DNA from: Joyebacterum sp964521425
Lineage (GTDB): Bacteria; Joyebacterota; Joyebacteria; Joyebacterales; Joyebacteraceae
Length of the DNA stretch: 64,000 nucleotides
NCBI GenBank assembly: GCA_964521425.1
Contig: CAZFRO010000012.1
Coordinates: forward strand, 3,900 to 67,899
Reading direction: 5' to 3'
Both the position numbers and the translations under genes were made by a program. The notes below the pieces were generated by a model that saw only the letters and a list, made by a program, of their open reading frames with translations, had not been told where the DNA came from and did no database searches. Below are positions 36,627 through 45,831 of this stretch, in pieces. Position 1 is the first letter of the stretch. Each line of letters opens with the position of its first letter.

Positions 36627-37325
36627 CTACTTCACGTAGGGATTGTAACTACGTTCGTGACCTATTGTAGTGGAAGGTCCGTGCCCTGGAAGAAGAATCG
36701 TCTCATCGGGCAGAACCATTATCCTCTCCCGGAGCGTCTCCATGAGAACTTCCCACGCGACCCTGCTGTCATCACAGCTGCAAGGGAGGTCGGTTCGACC
36801 GACAGATCCGGCGAAGATCGTGTCCCCGGTGAACGCGTAGCCATTCCCCAGAAGCGTTATCGCGCCGGAGCTGTGCCCCGGCGTGTGCAGGACCTTGAGT
36901 ACGGTCTCTCCAACCACGACCTCGTCGCCCTCGATGAGAAGACGATCTGCAGGGGCAACCTGGACGTCAAAGCCGAACAGGCGGGAGGCGTTTCTGTCTG
37001 GATCCGTGAGCTTGAGACCGTCGAGTTCGTGGATCGCTACCTTCGCTCCGAACTCAGTCTTCAGAAGGTCGTTCCCCTCCATATGATCGGGGTGTCCGTG
37101 AGTGTTGACGATCTGTTCTACCGTCACTCCGAGGCGCTTCACCTCGGCCACGATCTCGGCTATCTGATCGGGGTCCGACGTTCCCGGGTCGATAATGGCG
37201 GCCTTCTTCGAGGAGTTGGAGACGAAGACGTAGCAGTTGGATTCAGCGTATCCAACGACGACGCTCATGATGGTGATTCCATCTCCGACGTCATGGGTAG
37301 TCCAGTTCACGGTGTCCGTCTCCAA
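36627..37325 (-). CDS. MBL-fold hydrolase (glyoxalase II-like)
   Basis: Metallo-beta-lactamase fold with the metal motif THGHPDH, later ligands in HTPGHSSG, FTGDTIFAGSVGRTDL and LPGHGPSTTI. 232 aa, the length of short glyoxalase II-like or persulfide-dioxygenase-like enzymes. The substrate (hydroxyacyl thioester, or sulfur compound) is not decided by the sequence. It lies 6 nt after the mrfA stop, so both are probably read from one transcript. Confidence 0.9.
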   Translation of the reverse strand: METDTVNWTTHDVGDGITIMSVVVGYAESNCYVFVSNSSKKAAIIDPGTSDPDQIAEIVAEVKRLGVTVEQIVNTHGHPDHMEGNDLLKTEFGAKVAIHELDGLKLTDPDRNASRLFGFDVQVAPADRLLIEGDEVVVGETVLKVLHTPGHSSGAITLLGNGYAFTGDTIFAGSVGRTDLPCSCDDSRVAWEVLMETLRERIMVLPDETILLPGHGPSTTIGHERSYNPYVK

Positions 37326-37331
37326 GGGTCA

Positions 37332-39644
37332 TCAGTCCAGAATCGCCGCAAGCAGAAGTCGCGCCGACTTCTTGTCCGGGATCGGCCAGGCGCCACCTGT
37401 GTCCGGATCCTGGTGTATCGCAGGCCTCAGGACGGGAAGCCCGACACATGAGGGACAGCCATCTTCGCAGCCGCACTCATCTACGAGTTCCCTGCACCCC
37501 TGTAGAAGCTCGTCTATCATGTGATATCCGCGCTCCGCGAACCCCAGTCCTCCCTCATAGCGATCGTAGATGAACATCGTTGGGAGGCCCGTGTTGCTGC
37601 TGTCTACTATACCGCCTATGTCCCGGCGATCACACATCGAAAAGAGCGGCAACACGGAGATCGCGAGGTTTCTGATGCCCACGAGCCCCTCGACGGGGTT
37701 TCTCCCGACCTTTCGTACCTCGTCCATGATCTCCTTCTGCGGGATGAACCAGAGCGCGCCCGTCTCCAGATGCTGCGGTGGCAGATCGAGATTGCACCAT
37801 CCCAGCGAGTCGAGCTGGTAGAACTTGATCTTCTTGAAGGCTGCAGTCACCCACGAGACCGTCGCGCCGCCGAAGATGACCTTGTTCCCGTTCCAGTCCT
37901 TCTCCTTCTTCGCCTCACCGATCCTTATCGACGACTCGAGCACGGGCTGCGTGTAGTAGTCCACGTCGCGCTTCTCGACGTAGGCTATCTTCTGCTCGAG
38001 ATCGAGTTCCCGGACGAAGTACGTCTCGCCCTCATGCAGATAGATGGCCTCAGGATATACAAGCTCCGGCGCGCTGATCGAGTCCACGACGCCGATGACG
38101 GTGTTCTCATTGGCGGCATCGAGAATCGTGTACGTGTTGTCGGAGATGGTTCTGAGACTCACCTGACGTGAAGGCATCTCTGTCGTGGCCCAGTAGCGAC
38201 GCCCGTCGATCGAGCTCAGCTCACCTAGGTCCTCGAGAATGCTCGCTATCGGCTCCATCATCTCACCGAAGAGCTCCTCATCCCTTTCGACGAGCGGCAG
38301 CTCAAACGCGGCGGAACGAAGGTGCTTCGAGAGGATGTACTTGTTCTCAGGGTCTATCACGGCGTTCTCTGGTGACTGCTTGAAGAAGTAGTCGCCATGC
38401 CTCATGAGATACTGATCTATCGGGTCGTTGTAGCCGACCAGGAAGACGACGGAATCGTCTGAGCCGCGACCGGCGCGACCGGCCTGCTGCCACGTGCTGG
38501 CTATCGTGCCCGGGAACCCGACTATCACCGTCGCATCAAGGCTCCCCACGTCTATCCCGAGTTCGAGAGCATTGGTGCTCGCCACGCCCATGAGTTCTCC
38601 CGAGAAGAGCTGCCGTTCTATCTCGCGCCGCTCCTCCGCAAGATATCCACCCCTGTAGGGCTTGATCTTGTCCGCGTACTCCGGCCTTATCCGCCTCAGG
38701 GTGTCCTTCGTGTAGCGATAGACCAACTCCGCGACCACTCGGGCGCGACCGAACGTAATCGTCTGGAAGTCATCGGCGATGAGCTTCGCCATGAGGGTGT
38801 GCCCTTCGACGTTGGTGCTCCTCCGCTCCATCTTCGCCGCATCAAGGAACGGTGGATTCCAGAGCACGAAGAATTTCTTCCCTCGAGGGCTCCCGTCATT
38901 GTCTACGACCACGACCTCGTCACCCGTCATGCGTTCGGCCAGTTCCCCGGGGTTCGCGATCGTGGCGCTCGAACAGATGAACTGCGGGTCCGCACCGTAA
39001 TGCGCACAGACACGCTTGAGCCTTCGGATCACGTTCGACACATTGGAGCCGAAGATCCCGCGGTAGGAGTGGACCTCGTCTATAACCACGTACTTGAGGT
39101 CCTTGAAGAAGCGATTCCATTTCGGATGATAGGGCAGTATCCCCGCATGGAGCATGTCGGGGTTCGAGAGGATGATGTTCCCCTCGTCTCGAAGCTTGCG
39201 ACGCGTATGCCGGCTCGTGTCCCCATCGTATGTGCCTGTCCGAATGAGCCCGGCCAACTGCTCGTCCAGCTCCGACAGACGCAGGAGACCCTTGAGCTGG
39301 TCCTGGGCCAGCGCCTTTGTTGGGAAGAGATAGAGCGCTTTCGCCGATGGGTCATCCATCAGGCGCTCGATGACTGGGATGTTGTAGCAGAGCGTCTTGC
39401 CCGATGCGGTGCTGGTCACGATCACGACGTTCTTGCCGTCGCGGACGGCATCTATCGCGTCGACCTGGTGTGAGTAGAGGTGTTCGACGCCCGTCTTGGC
39501 CAAGGCCTCTGCCAAGACGCGCGGCATCGGATCGGCAAGTTCACCGAACTCCGCCTCGCGTCCCGGGATGGTCTCAACGTGAGCCAGCTGACCGGCGTAG
39601 TCACGATCGAGTGCAAGCTTCTTGAGGAACTCGGTGATTGTCAG
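37332..39644 (-). CDS. mrfA: MrfA/YprA-type DEAD/DEAH helicase with DUF1998, probable CTG start
   Basis: 3'-5' DNA helicase for repair of mitomycin-type lesions in Bacillus, partner of the exonuclease at 34620. Visible: Q-like LYSHQVDAI, Walker A TSTASGKT, DEVH in VVIDEVHSYRG, motif III SSATIANP, motif VI QQAGRAGRG and the C-terminal four-Cys zinc cluster (ECGCEDGCPSC) of the DUF1998 domain. Homologous sequence begins at LTITEFLKKL, right at CTG 39644, which has AGGGGG 7 nt upstream and sits just after the sdhB stop. Classical starts (TTG 39740, GTG 39728) would lie ~70-85 bp inside sdhB. Confidence 0.9.
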   Translation of the reverse strand: MTITEFLKKLALDRDYAGQLAHVETIPGREAEFGELADPMPRVLAEALAKTGVEHLYSHQVDAIDAVRDGKNVVIVTSTASGKTLCYNIPVIERLMDDPSAKALYLFPTKALAQDQLKGLLRLSELDEQLAGLIRTGTYDGDTSRHTRRKLRDEGNIILSNPDMLHAGILPYHPKWNRFFKDLKYVVIDEVHSYRGIFGSNVSNVIRRLKRVCAHYGADPQFICSSATIANPGELAERMTGDEVVVVDNDGSPRGKKFFVLWNPPFLDAAKMERRSTNVEGHTLMAKLIADDFQTITFGRARVVAELVYRYTKDTLRRIRPEYADKIKPYRGGYLAEERREIERQLFSGELMGVASTNALELGIDVGSLDATVIVGFPGTIASTWQQAGRAGRGSDDSVVFLVGYNDPIDQYLMRHGDYFFKQSPENAVIDPENKYILSKHLRSAAFELPLVERDEELFGEMMEPIASILEDLGELSSIDGRRYWATTEMPSRQVSLRTISDNTYTILDAANENTVIGVVDSISAPELVYPEAIYLHEGETYFVRELDLEQKIAYVEKRDVDYYTQPVLESSIRIGEAKKEKDWNGNKVIFGGATVSWVTAAFKKIKFYQLDSLGWCNLDLPPQHLETGALWFIPQKEIMDEVRKVGRNPVEGLVGIRNLAISVLPLFSMCDRRDIGGIVDSSNTGLPTMFIYDRYEGGLGFAERGYHMIDELLQGCRELVDECGCEDGCPSCVGLPVLRPAIHQDPDTGGAWPIPDKKSARLLLAAILD

Positions 39645-39655
39645 GGCGTTGCCCC

Positions 39656-40354
39656 CTAGAACCGATTGAACAGGAGCGCCTTCTTGAGCTGGCCGATGGC
39701 CTTCGTGATGTTTATCTCGCGCGAGCACGCTTCCACGCAATTGAAGATGGTCCTGCAGCGCCAGACGCCCTCTCGTGCGTTGATGATCTCGAGCCTATCG
39801 GTAGCACCCCGGTCCCGACTGTCGAATATGAACCTGTGTGCCTGAATGAGCGATGCCGGACCGAGGTAGTCCTTATTCGACCAGAACGAGGGACAGGATG
39901 TGGTGCACGAGGCGCAGAGAATACACTTCGTCGTGTCGTCGAAGAGAGCCCGCTCTTCCTGCGACTGAATGCGCTCGGTCGGAGGAGGAACCTCGTCGTT
40001 GATGAGGTAAGGCCTCACTGACTTGAACTTCGCGAAGAAGGGATCCATATCGACAATGAGATCGCGCACGAGCGGCAGTCCTCGAAGCGGCTCGAGCTTG
40101 GCATGGTCTCCGATGTCCTTGACCAGGGTCTTGCACGCCAGACGGTTGACGCCGTTGATTATCATCGCACACGATCCGCAGATGCCGTGCGCGCACGACC
40201 GGCGGAAGCCCAGGGATCCATCCTGGTGAGCCGTGATTTCGTGCAGGAGGTCCAGCACGCGGTCGGTCGGCTCGGCCTCAACCTCATAGGTTTGCCTGTA
40301 TTCCCGCCCGTCTCCCTCTGGGTCGTAACGCTTGACGTCTACAGTGACTTCCAT
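39656..40354 (-). CDS. sdhB: Succinate dehydrogenase/fumarate reductase iron-sulfur subunit
   Basis: Carries electrons from SdhA to the membrane anchors. The 2Fe-2S ligands are in CAHGICGSC with a later C, the 4Fe-4S set in CILCASCTTSCP, and the 3Fe-4S Cys residues in CRTIFNCVEACS. 232 aa is the standard length. Last gene of sdhC-D-A-B; its stop lies 11 nt upstream of the probable CTG start of mrfA. Confidence 0.96.
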   Translation of the reverse strand: MEVTVDVKRYDPEGDGREYRQTYEVEAEPTDRVLDLLHEITAHQDGSLGFRRSCAHGICGSCAMIINGVNRLACKTLVKDIGDHAKLEPLRGLPLVRDLIVDMDPFFAKFKSVRPYLINDEVPPPTERIQSQEERALFDDTTKCILCASCTTSCPSFWSNKDYLGPASLIQAHRFIFDSRDRGATDRLEIINAREGVWRCRTIFNCVEACSREINITKAIGQLKKALLFNRF

Positions 40355-40392
40355 CGCTCACTCCTGTGTCGCCGTGTCAAACATGACACCGT

Positions 40393-42117
40393 TTAGTAGG
40401 TCCGTGGCTTCGGCTCGAAGCGCGTGATACTGACCGGCTTGTACTTGAGTTCAATCCCTGAATCCGCCTGATAGGCGAGCGTGTGCTTGAGCCAGTTCTC
40501 GTCGTCGCGCTCGGGGAAATCCTCTCTCGAGTGCGCTCCACGACTCTCCTTGCGAGCCGCGGCGCTCACGGCCGTAGCCTCGGCGATGTCGAGAAGATAG
40601 CCAAGCTCGATCGCCGCAAGGAGTTCCGTATTGAAGACCTTGCCCTTGTTCTTGACTCCCGCCTCTTTGTAGCGCTCCTTGAGAGCACGCACCTTCACGA
40701 CCGCTTCGTCGAGCATCGACTGCTCACGGAAGACGCCGACAAGGTCCATCATCACATCACCAAGCTCACTCTGAATGTCCGCGACTGATTCACTGCCGTC
40801 CCTGCTCAGAAGCTCCTCGATCTCCTCACGAATAGCCTTCTCAGGGTCGGACGCGAGCGGAAGGAAATCCCTCTTTGCGATCATGTCCGCCATGTGCTTC
40901 CCGGCCCTTCGACCGAAGACGACGAGATCGACAAGTGAGTTCGTGCCGAGCCGGTTCGCGCCGTGGACAGACACGCATGCGCACTCTCCGGCGGCATAAC
41001 ATCCCTCGAGCTTTGTCCCGTCCGCATCCAGCAGCACGTGGCCGTCGAGATCCGTCGGGATGCCGCCCATGGCGTAGTGTGCCGTCGGTTGGACGGGCAT
41101 CGGCTCGACCGCGGGATCGATGCCGAGGTAGGTCTTGCAGAAATCCCGGATGTCGGGAAGCTTCTGCTCAACGACTTCTCGCCCAAGGTGGCTCGCGTCG
41201 AGGTGGACGTAGTCCTTGCCGTCGATGCCCCTGCCCTCTCGGACCTCCAGATAGATCGCGCGTGATACGATGTCGCGCGGAGCAAGGTCGAGAAGCGTGG
41301 GCGAGTAGCGCTCCATGAATCGCTCACCCTCGCTGTTTATGAGAATGCCGCCCTCGCCTCGGACCGCCTCTGTGATCAAAATACCCATCTTGCTGATGCC
41401 GGTCGGATGGAACTGGAAAAACTCCGGATCCTCAAGCGGGACTCCCTTTCTGAAGAGCATTGCCGGTCCGTCGCCGGTGAACGAATGCGCGTTCGATGTC
41501 GTCCTGAACATCCTGCCGTAGCCACCGGTCGCGAAGAGCACAGACTTGGCGCGGAACGTATGAAGCTCGCCCGTGGCCATCTCGTATGCGATGACTCCCC
41601 TGCATACCCCGTCCTCAACAAGCACGTCGACGACCTGAAGCTCATCGAAGAAGTTGACGTTGTGCTGGATGCATCTCTGGAAGAGCGTCTGGAGGATCAT
41701 GTGACCCGTGCGATCGGCCGCGTAGCACGAGCGTCGCACCGAACCCTCGCCGTAATGGTGGGTGTGCCCGCCGAACGGCCTCTGCGCGATCTTCCCGTCA
41801 GCGGTGCGGTCGAACGGAAGTCCCCAGTGCTCGAGGTCGTACACGACATCGATCGCCTCCCGTGCCAGAACCTCCGCCGCATCCTGGTCCGCCAGGTAAT
41901 CCCCTCCCTTGACGGTGTCGAACATGTGCCACTCCCAGAGGTCCTCCTCCAGGTTGCCCAGCGCGGCGCCGATTCCACCCTGCGCGGCGCCGGTGTGTGA
42001 ACGACTGGGGTAGAGCTTGCTGAGAACGGCCGTCGAGCCCTTCCCCGCAAGCTGGAGCGCGGCCATGAGCCCGGTTCCACCGCCCCCAACGATCACGGCG
42101 TCGTAGTTGTGATACAC
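40393..42117 (-). CDS. sdhA: Succinate dehydrogenase/fumarate reductase flavoprotein subunit
   Basis: FAD-bound catalytic subunit. An N-terminal Rossmann motif (VIVGGGGTGLMAAL) and the covalent-FAD histidine in SRSHTGAAQGGIGA are present; HYAMGGIPTD and GANRLGTNSLVDLVVFGRRAG are substrate and FAD signatures. 574 aa is normal. Direction of catalysis (succinate oxidation or fumarate reduction) cannot be settled from this sequence. ATG overlaps nothing; sdhD ends 27 nt upstream. Confidence 0.97.
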   Translation of the reverse strand: MYHNYDAVIVGGGGTGLMAALQLAGKGSTAVLSKLYPSRSHTGAAQGGIGAALGNLEEDLWEWHMFDTVKGGDYLADQDAAEVLAREAIDVVYDLEHWGLPFDRTADGKIAQRPFGGHTHHYGEGSVRRSCYAADRTGHMILQTLFQRCIQHNVNFFDELQVVDVLVEDGVCRGVIAYEMATGELHTFRAKSVLFATGGYGRMFRTTSNAHSFTGDGPAMLFRKGVPLEDPEFFQFHPTGISKMGILITEAVRGEGGILINSEGERFMERYSPTLLDLAPRDIVSRAIYLEVREGRGIDGKDYVHLDASHLGREVVEQKLPDIRDFCKTYLGIDPAVEPMPVQPTAHYAMGGIPTDLDGHVLLDADGTKLEGCYAAGECACVSVHGANRLGTNSLVDLVVFGRRAGKHMADMIAKRDFLPLASDPEKAIREEIEELLSRDGSESVADIQSELGDVMMDLVGVFREQSMLDEAVVKVRALKERYKEAGVKNKGKVFNTELLAAIELGYLLDIAEATAVSAAARKESRGAHSREDFPERDDENWLKHTLAYQADSGIELKYKPVSITRFEPKPRTY

Positions 42118-42144
42118 GATGGTCTCCCTGTGGTCGTGGGACAG

Positions 42145-42528
42145 CTATCCGGTAACGGGCTCAAACGCCATGAGGACGAAGGCTCCAACGACGAAGAAGA
42201 GCGCTCCCGTCGCATAGAGGACCGTTTTGAGAATAACCCGCCAGCCCCGATTGTGAATGTAGTCGTCGATTACGATGCGGACGCCCGTCAGTCCGTGAGC
42301 AAGGACCAGGACGAGGAGCACGAGATCGTATATCCGCCAGAAGGGGTTTGCGAGGCGCCCCGCTGCGAACTGGTAGTCGATCTCATCGACGTGATGAAGA
42401 ACGTGCATGATGATGATATGACCAAGCAGCAACACGGAGATAAGAACGCCTGAGATCCTCATGTAGAACCAGGAGAAGAGTTCAAAGCTGGATGAGGGCC
42501 TCGTACGCGACAGTGCATGATGTTTCAT
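42145..42528 (-). CDS. sdhD: Succinate dehydrogenase membrane anchor subunit
   Basis: Small membrane anchor with about three hydrophobic helices (WFYMRISGVLISVLLLGHII, YDLVLLVLVLAHGLTGVRIV, ATGALFFVVGAFVLMAF) and conserved His in the first two, likely heme or quinone-site ligands. 127 aa. Position between sdhC and sdhA supports the call. SdhD rather than a second SdhC is set by gene order only. Confidence 0.85.
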   Translation of the reverse strand: MKHHALSRTRPSSSFELFSWFYMRISGVLISVLLLGHIIIMHVLHHVDEIDYQFAAGRLANPFWRIYDLVLLVLVLAHGLTGVRIVIDDYIHNRGWRVILKTVLYATGALFFVVGAFVLMAFEPVTG

Positions 42529-42543
42529 GGTGCGAGCCTCCCT

Positions 42544-42915
42544 CTACCCGAGTAGCCACGGGGCCAGCATGACATACGCCGCAGGCAGGAAGATCGCGGC
42601 GAAAAGGACGTACTCAAGAACAATCAGCTGTTTCTGGTACTCGTGTGCACCGTCCCAAAGATCGAGGATGATGATGTGCATGCCGCTGATGGCGTGGTAG
42701 ATGACCGCACCGATCAGGCCCACCTCCGACACCCTGAAGAACGGCGTCTGGTAGAAGCGGACGATCGTGTCGTACGCGTTCGGGCCCCAGAGAAGAAGAG
42801 CCGTATCCGCGATGTGGAAGAGGAGAAAAAGCACGACACCAAGCCCTGTCAGGCGGCGTGCCATCCAGGAGTACATCCCCTGGGCCCCTCTATAAGAGAG
42901 CGTTTCCTTGATCAT
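42544..42915 (-). CDS. sdhC: Succinate dehydrogenase cytochrome b subunit
   Basis: First gene of the sdh operon. Three membrane helices, with the SdhC signature near the N-terminus (WMARRLTGLGVVLFLLFHIAD) and heme-ligand-type His residues in YHAISGMHIII. 123 aa. Upstream, 42916-43002 is an AT-richer gap that probably holds the operon promoter, but no clear hexamers could be defined. Confidence 0.88.
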   Translation of the reverse strand: MIKETLSYRGAQGMYSWMARRLTGLGVVLFLLFHIADTALLLWGPNAYDTIVRFYQTPFFRVSEVGLIGAVIYHAISGMHIIILDLWDGAHEYQKQLIVLEYVLFAAIFLPAAYVMLAPWLLG

Positions 42916-43042
42916 AGGCGCTCCTAGGCGAGTTACTCGACATCTGACATTGATATCTTATGATGCTCAGTCAGCCGGTTCGTTGCGTTTCCTTGGACGA
43001 GATTAGCACATCTCATCCCCGTGGTCATGTAGTTGACTGATG

Positions 43043-43449
43043 TTAGCGGCTATTGGACTCCATCTCCACCACCCACTTCTCCACACCCACTTCCCGAATC
43101 CGCTCGAGCGTCTTCTTTGCGGATTCGTAGTCGCCGCCGTCGTAGAACGTATGTAGCGTCGTGCACGACTCGAACTCGCTACAGCTCGAGCAGAGCTTGA
43201 GCAGAGCTTGAGCTTCCGCTCCTTCGCGCACTTCAATATCTTGCAGTCGGCGGACCAGTGATCTGCAAGAGCCCCCCAGCAACCGCCGCAGCGGATCTGA
43301 TCCGGCCGGCAGTCCGCATTGTGGTGCTCGGCGAGCCAGTTCGCGATCCTCGCCTGTGTCTTGACGTCCTTGTCACGGCCGGCGACATGGATGTCGCACG
43401 TCCCGCAGTAGATGCCACATGGTGCGAGCATCATGAGATCCATCTTCAT
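43043..43449 (-). pseudogene. DUF3795 protein, frameshifted by an 11-bp duplication
   Basis: Small Cys-rich protein of the DUF3795 family, function unknown; the many Cys residues (APCGIYCGTCDIHVAG, IRCGGCWG, CKILKCAKE) suggest metal or Fe-S binding. The frame from 43449 goes off after KERKLKLCSS, and the correct C-terminus continues in another frame (CSSCSEFESCTTLHTF...EKWVVEMESNSR, stop at 43043). The break coincides exactly with a tandem 11-bp duplication; deleting one copy restores one continuous protein. It overlaps the end of the DUF72 gene by 4 bp and is the last gene of the lexA run. Confidence 0.8.
43191..43212. repeat. 11-bp tandem duplication
   Basis: CAGAGCTTGAG is present twice without a gap (43191-43201 and 43202-43212) inside the DUF3795 gene and shifts its frame. 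Could be replication slippage, a reversible switch, or an assembly/sequencing error. Confidence 0.9.
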
Positions 43450-44312
43450 ATCCCCTCTCCCAAGAGCTCGATCATGAGCTCCGCATTGGTCGCGGCATGT
43501 CCCGCATGGCAGTTATTGAAGAAGACGTAGACCTTGCTCGCCTTCTCCTCGAGTCTGAGGAGCTTCTCCGCCCACTCGGAGAGTTCCTCTCTACTATAGT
43601 CGTAGTCGTAGCGATCGCCGCCACCCTTACCCCACCAGTTCCGCACATTTCGCCCATGGAATCGCACATATGCGGTATCTGTGGTGGCGACAGCCACGGG
43701 AGGCACGAGCCCCTTTAGGGCAGGCTCATCTACGGAGCAGTAGCCTATGCCGCTCTCCTTCAGAAGATCGAATGTGGCCCGTTCTATCCACGAGTCGTGT
43801 CTGAACTCCACGAATAGAGGGGCATCTTCGAGTCGCTCCCTGAGTCGCAGGATGTGACGCTGGGAATCATCGTTCTTCTTGAACTTCCACGGGAACTGCG
43901 CCAGATATCCGCTGAACTTGCCGGCCCGCCTAAGCGGTTCGGTCGCACCGACGAACTTCTCGTACATCGATGCGTCGTCCTCGATCTCGTGGGTCATCCC
44001 CTTGTAGAGCTTGACGATGAACTTGAACCCGGGCGCCGTCCTCTCTTCCATCCTCGCAAACATATTGGCGCCGGGGATGCGGTAGTAGCTTGAGTTTATC
44101 TCGACCACACCGAAGTGTTTCACATACTGCTCAAGCATCCTGTTTCGCGCCGTGCCCTGAGGGTAGAACGGTCCGACCCAGTCGGCGAAGCTGTAGCCTG
44201 ATGTGCCGACGTGGATGCGACCGCTCTTTCCGACAGGGCCGAGCGCGTGCTCTTGCTCGGCCGCGGTCGGACCTGTGAAGAGATCTCCCTGACCTCTCGG
44301 CGCCGCATGCAT
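43446..44312 (-). CDS. DUF72 (YecE-like) TIM-barrel protein
   Basis: DUF72 proteins are widespread TIM barrels of unknown role. Typical motifs are IHVGTSGYSFADWVGPFYP, VEINSSYYRIP, LAQFPWKFK, FVEFRHDSW and the final FFNNCHAGHAATNA. 288 aa is normal. The start is 52 nt downstream of the dinB stop and the end overlaps the DUF3795 start (ATGA), so it belongs to the lexA-dinB run, which suggests a link to DNA damage (inference from context only). Confidence 0.9.
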   Translation of the reverse strand: MHAAPRGQGDLFTGPTAAEQEHALGPVGKSGRIHVGTSGYSFADWVGPFYPQGTARNRMLEQYVKHFGVVEINSSYYRIPGANMFARMEERTAPGFKFIVKLYKGMTHEIEDDASMYEKFVGATEPLRRAGKFSGYLAQFPWKFKKNDDSQRHILRLRERLEDAPLFVEFRHDSWIERATFDLLKESGIGYCSVDEPALKGLVPPVAVATTDTAYVRFHGRNVRNWWGKGGGDRYDYDYSREELSEWAEKLLRLEEKASKVYVFFNNCHAGHAATNAELMIELLGEGI

Positions 44313-44366
44313 CGTCTACTTCCCTCCCGCTAGCATCGCGAATCAAACCTGCTGTCGCGACGACTG

Positions 44367-45812
44367 TCAGTGCTTCCCCGTTGCCGCATCATCCGCATCC
44401 TGGTGCCGCAGCATGTCGAACGGACTCGATGAGAGCCCAGGAGGAAGCGGCACGTCGTCTATGTTGCCGCTCGCGTCGTGCCATCCGGCCATGAGCGACT
44501 TGTGTCGGGATCCGTCTGTTCCGACCGACATCCTGAGGAACCTGGGTTCAGCCACCCTGCGGGTGTTCGTCCACAACCGCGTGTCATGGGTGATGAGCCG
44601 AGCGCGTGTGATCGCGTGCTCTCCGAACTTGTCGCGGATCGCGTCAACTGCTGACAAAAGCTTGCGGTGCGCATCCTCCTCCCGCTGCCCGAAGAGGTCT
44701 ATCTGATGCCACTCGCGCACCTTGATAAGACCGGTGCAATTGACCCCGACCAGACGGATGGCCTGACCCGGCCTCCAGTACTGGTGCAGAAGCCCACGTG
44801 CCACCTTATAGAGTGTGCGCTCCTCATCCGTGTAGTACTTGATCTTCCTCTGACGTGAGATCGAATCGAAGTCTGCAAACCTGAGCCTCATGGTGATCAC
44901 GTTCCCGAGGTACTGCTTCTTTCTCATTCGGCGTGCAACCTGGTCGCAGAGTCTCAGAAGCACCTTCTCCGCCTCCATGATATCCCACGTATCCTCCGGG
45001 AGCGTGTGCTCGTGCCCCATCGACTTGACCGGCATTCCCTCGAAGTAGGGGGTGACCGGTGTGTCGTCCTGGCCGCACGCCATCAGATGGAGAACCTCAC
45101 CCATGATGCCGAAGCGGCGCCTGAGCATCGCTACCGGGTAGTTGGAGAGCTCACCGATCGTGGCGACACCCATCAGGTTCAGGGCGACCTCGGTCTTCGA
45201 ACCTATCCCCCACATCTCAGAAACAGCCAGGCCATGAAAGACGCCGCTGAACTCCCCGGGTCTGATGATGGTGATCCCATCCGGCTTGTCCATGCTGCCG
45301 CACATCTTCGCGATGAGCTTGTTTGGACCTATCCCTATCGATGCGGTGAGGTTGGGGCCGAACCGCTCCTTTATCTTCGCCTTGATCTCTCGGGCCACAT
45401 CCTCACAGTTCTCCCACGTGCACTCCGTACCGGTCATATCGACGAACGCTTCGTCAATGCTGTACGGCTCAACGATCGTGCTCTGCTCTTTATAGATGCG
45501 TAGGAGTTCCAGCGAGACGTAGATGTACTGCCCTGGGCTACCTGAGACCGCAATGACGTGCGGACAGCGCCGAAACGCCTCAACCGTCGACATGCCCGAT
45601 CTGATCCCATACTCCCGGGCCGCATAGGAAGCCGCGGCGACCACACTCCTGGTCGCGGGCTTCCCGGAGACGATGACGGCCTTCCCCTTAAGCTTCGGCC
45701 GACACATTATCTCGACCGACGCGAAGAAGGCATCCATGTCTATGTGGAAGATGAGCCTCTGGGCACCGGTCTTCCCGGGTGACGCTCTGTGATGTGCGCC
45801 TCTCGCGAGCAT
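44367..45812 (-). CDS. dinB: DNA polymerase IV (Y-family, translesion)
   Basis: Error-prone lesion-bypass polymerase. The N-terminal catalytic acids lie in IFHIDMDAFFASVE and in YSIDEAFVDMTG; thumb HhH motif WGIGSKTEVAL and little-finger domain follow. An internal clamp-binding motif QIDLFG is present, and the C-terminus extends ~70 residues past it. 481 aa, longer than E. coli DinB (351). It lies in the same-strand run led by lexA, consistent with SOS control. Confidence 0.95.
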   Translation of the reverse strand: MLARGAHHRASPGKTGAQRLIFHIDMDAFFASVEIMCRPKLKGKAVIVSGKPATRSVVAAASYAAREYGIRSGMSTVEAFRRCPHVIAVSGSPGQYIYVSLELLRIYKEQSTIVEPYSIDEAFVDMTGTECTWENCEDVAREIKAKIKERFGPNLTASIGIGPNKLIAKMCGSMDKPDGITIIRPGEFSGVFHGLAVSEMWGIGSKTEVALNLMGVATIGELSNYPVAMLRRRFGIMGEVLHLMACGQDDTPVTPYFEGMPVKSMGHEHTLPEDTWDIMEAEKVLLRLCDQVARRMRKKQYLGNVITMRLRFADFDSISRQRKIKYYTDEERTLYKVARGLLHQYWRPGQAIRLVGVNCTGLIKVREWHQIDLFGQREEDAHRKLLSAVDAIRDKFGEHAITRARLITHDTRLWTNTRRVAEPRFLRMSVGTDGSRHKSLMAGWHDASGNIDDVPLPPGLSSSPFDMLRHQDADDAATGKH

Positions 45813-45831
45813 GTCACCCTCTCATCGTGTC

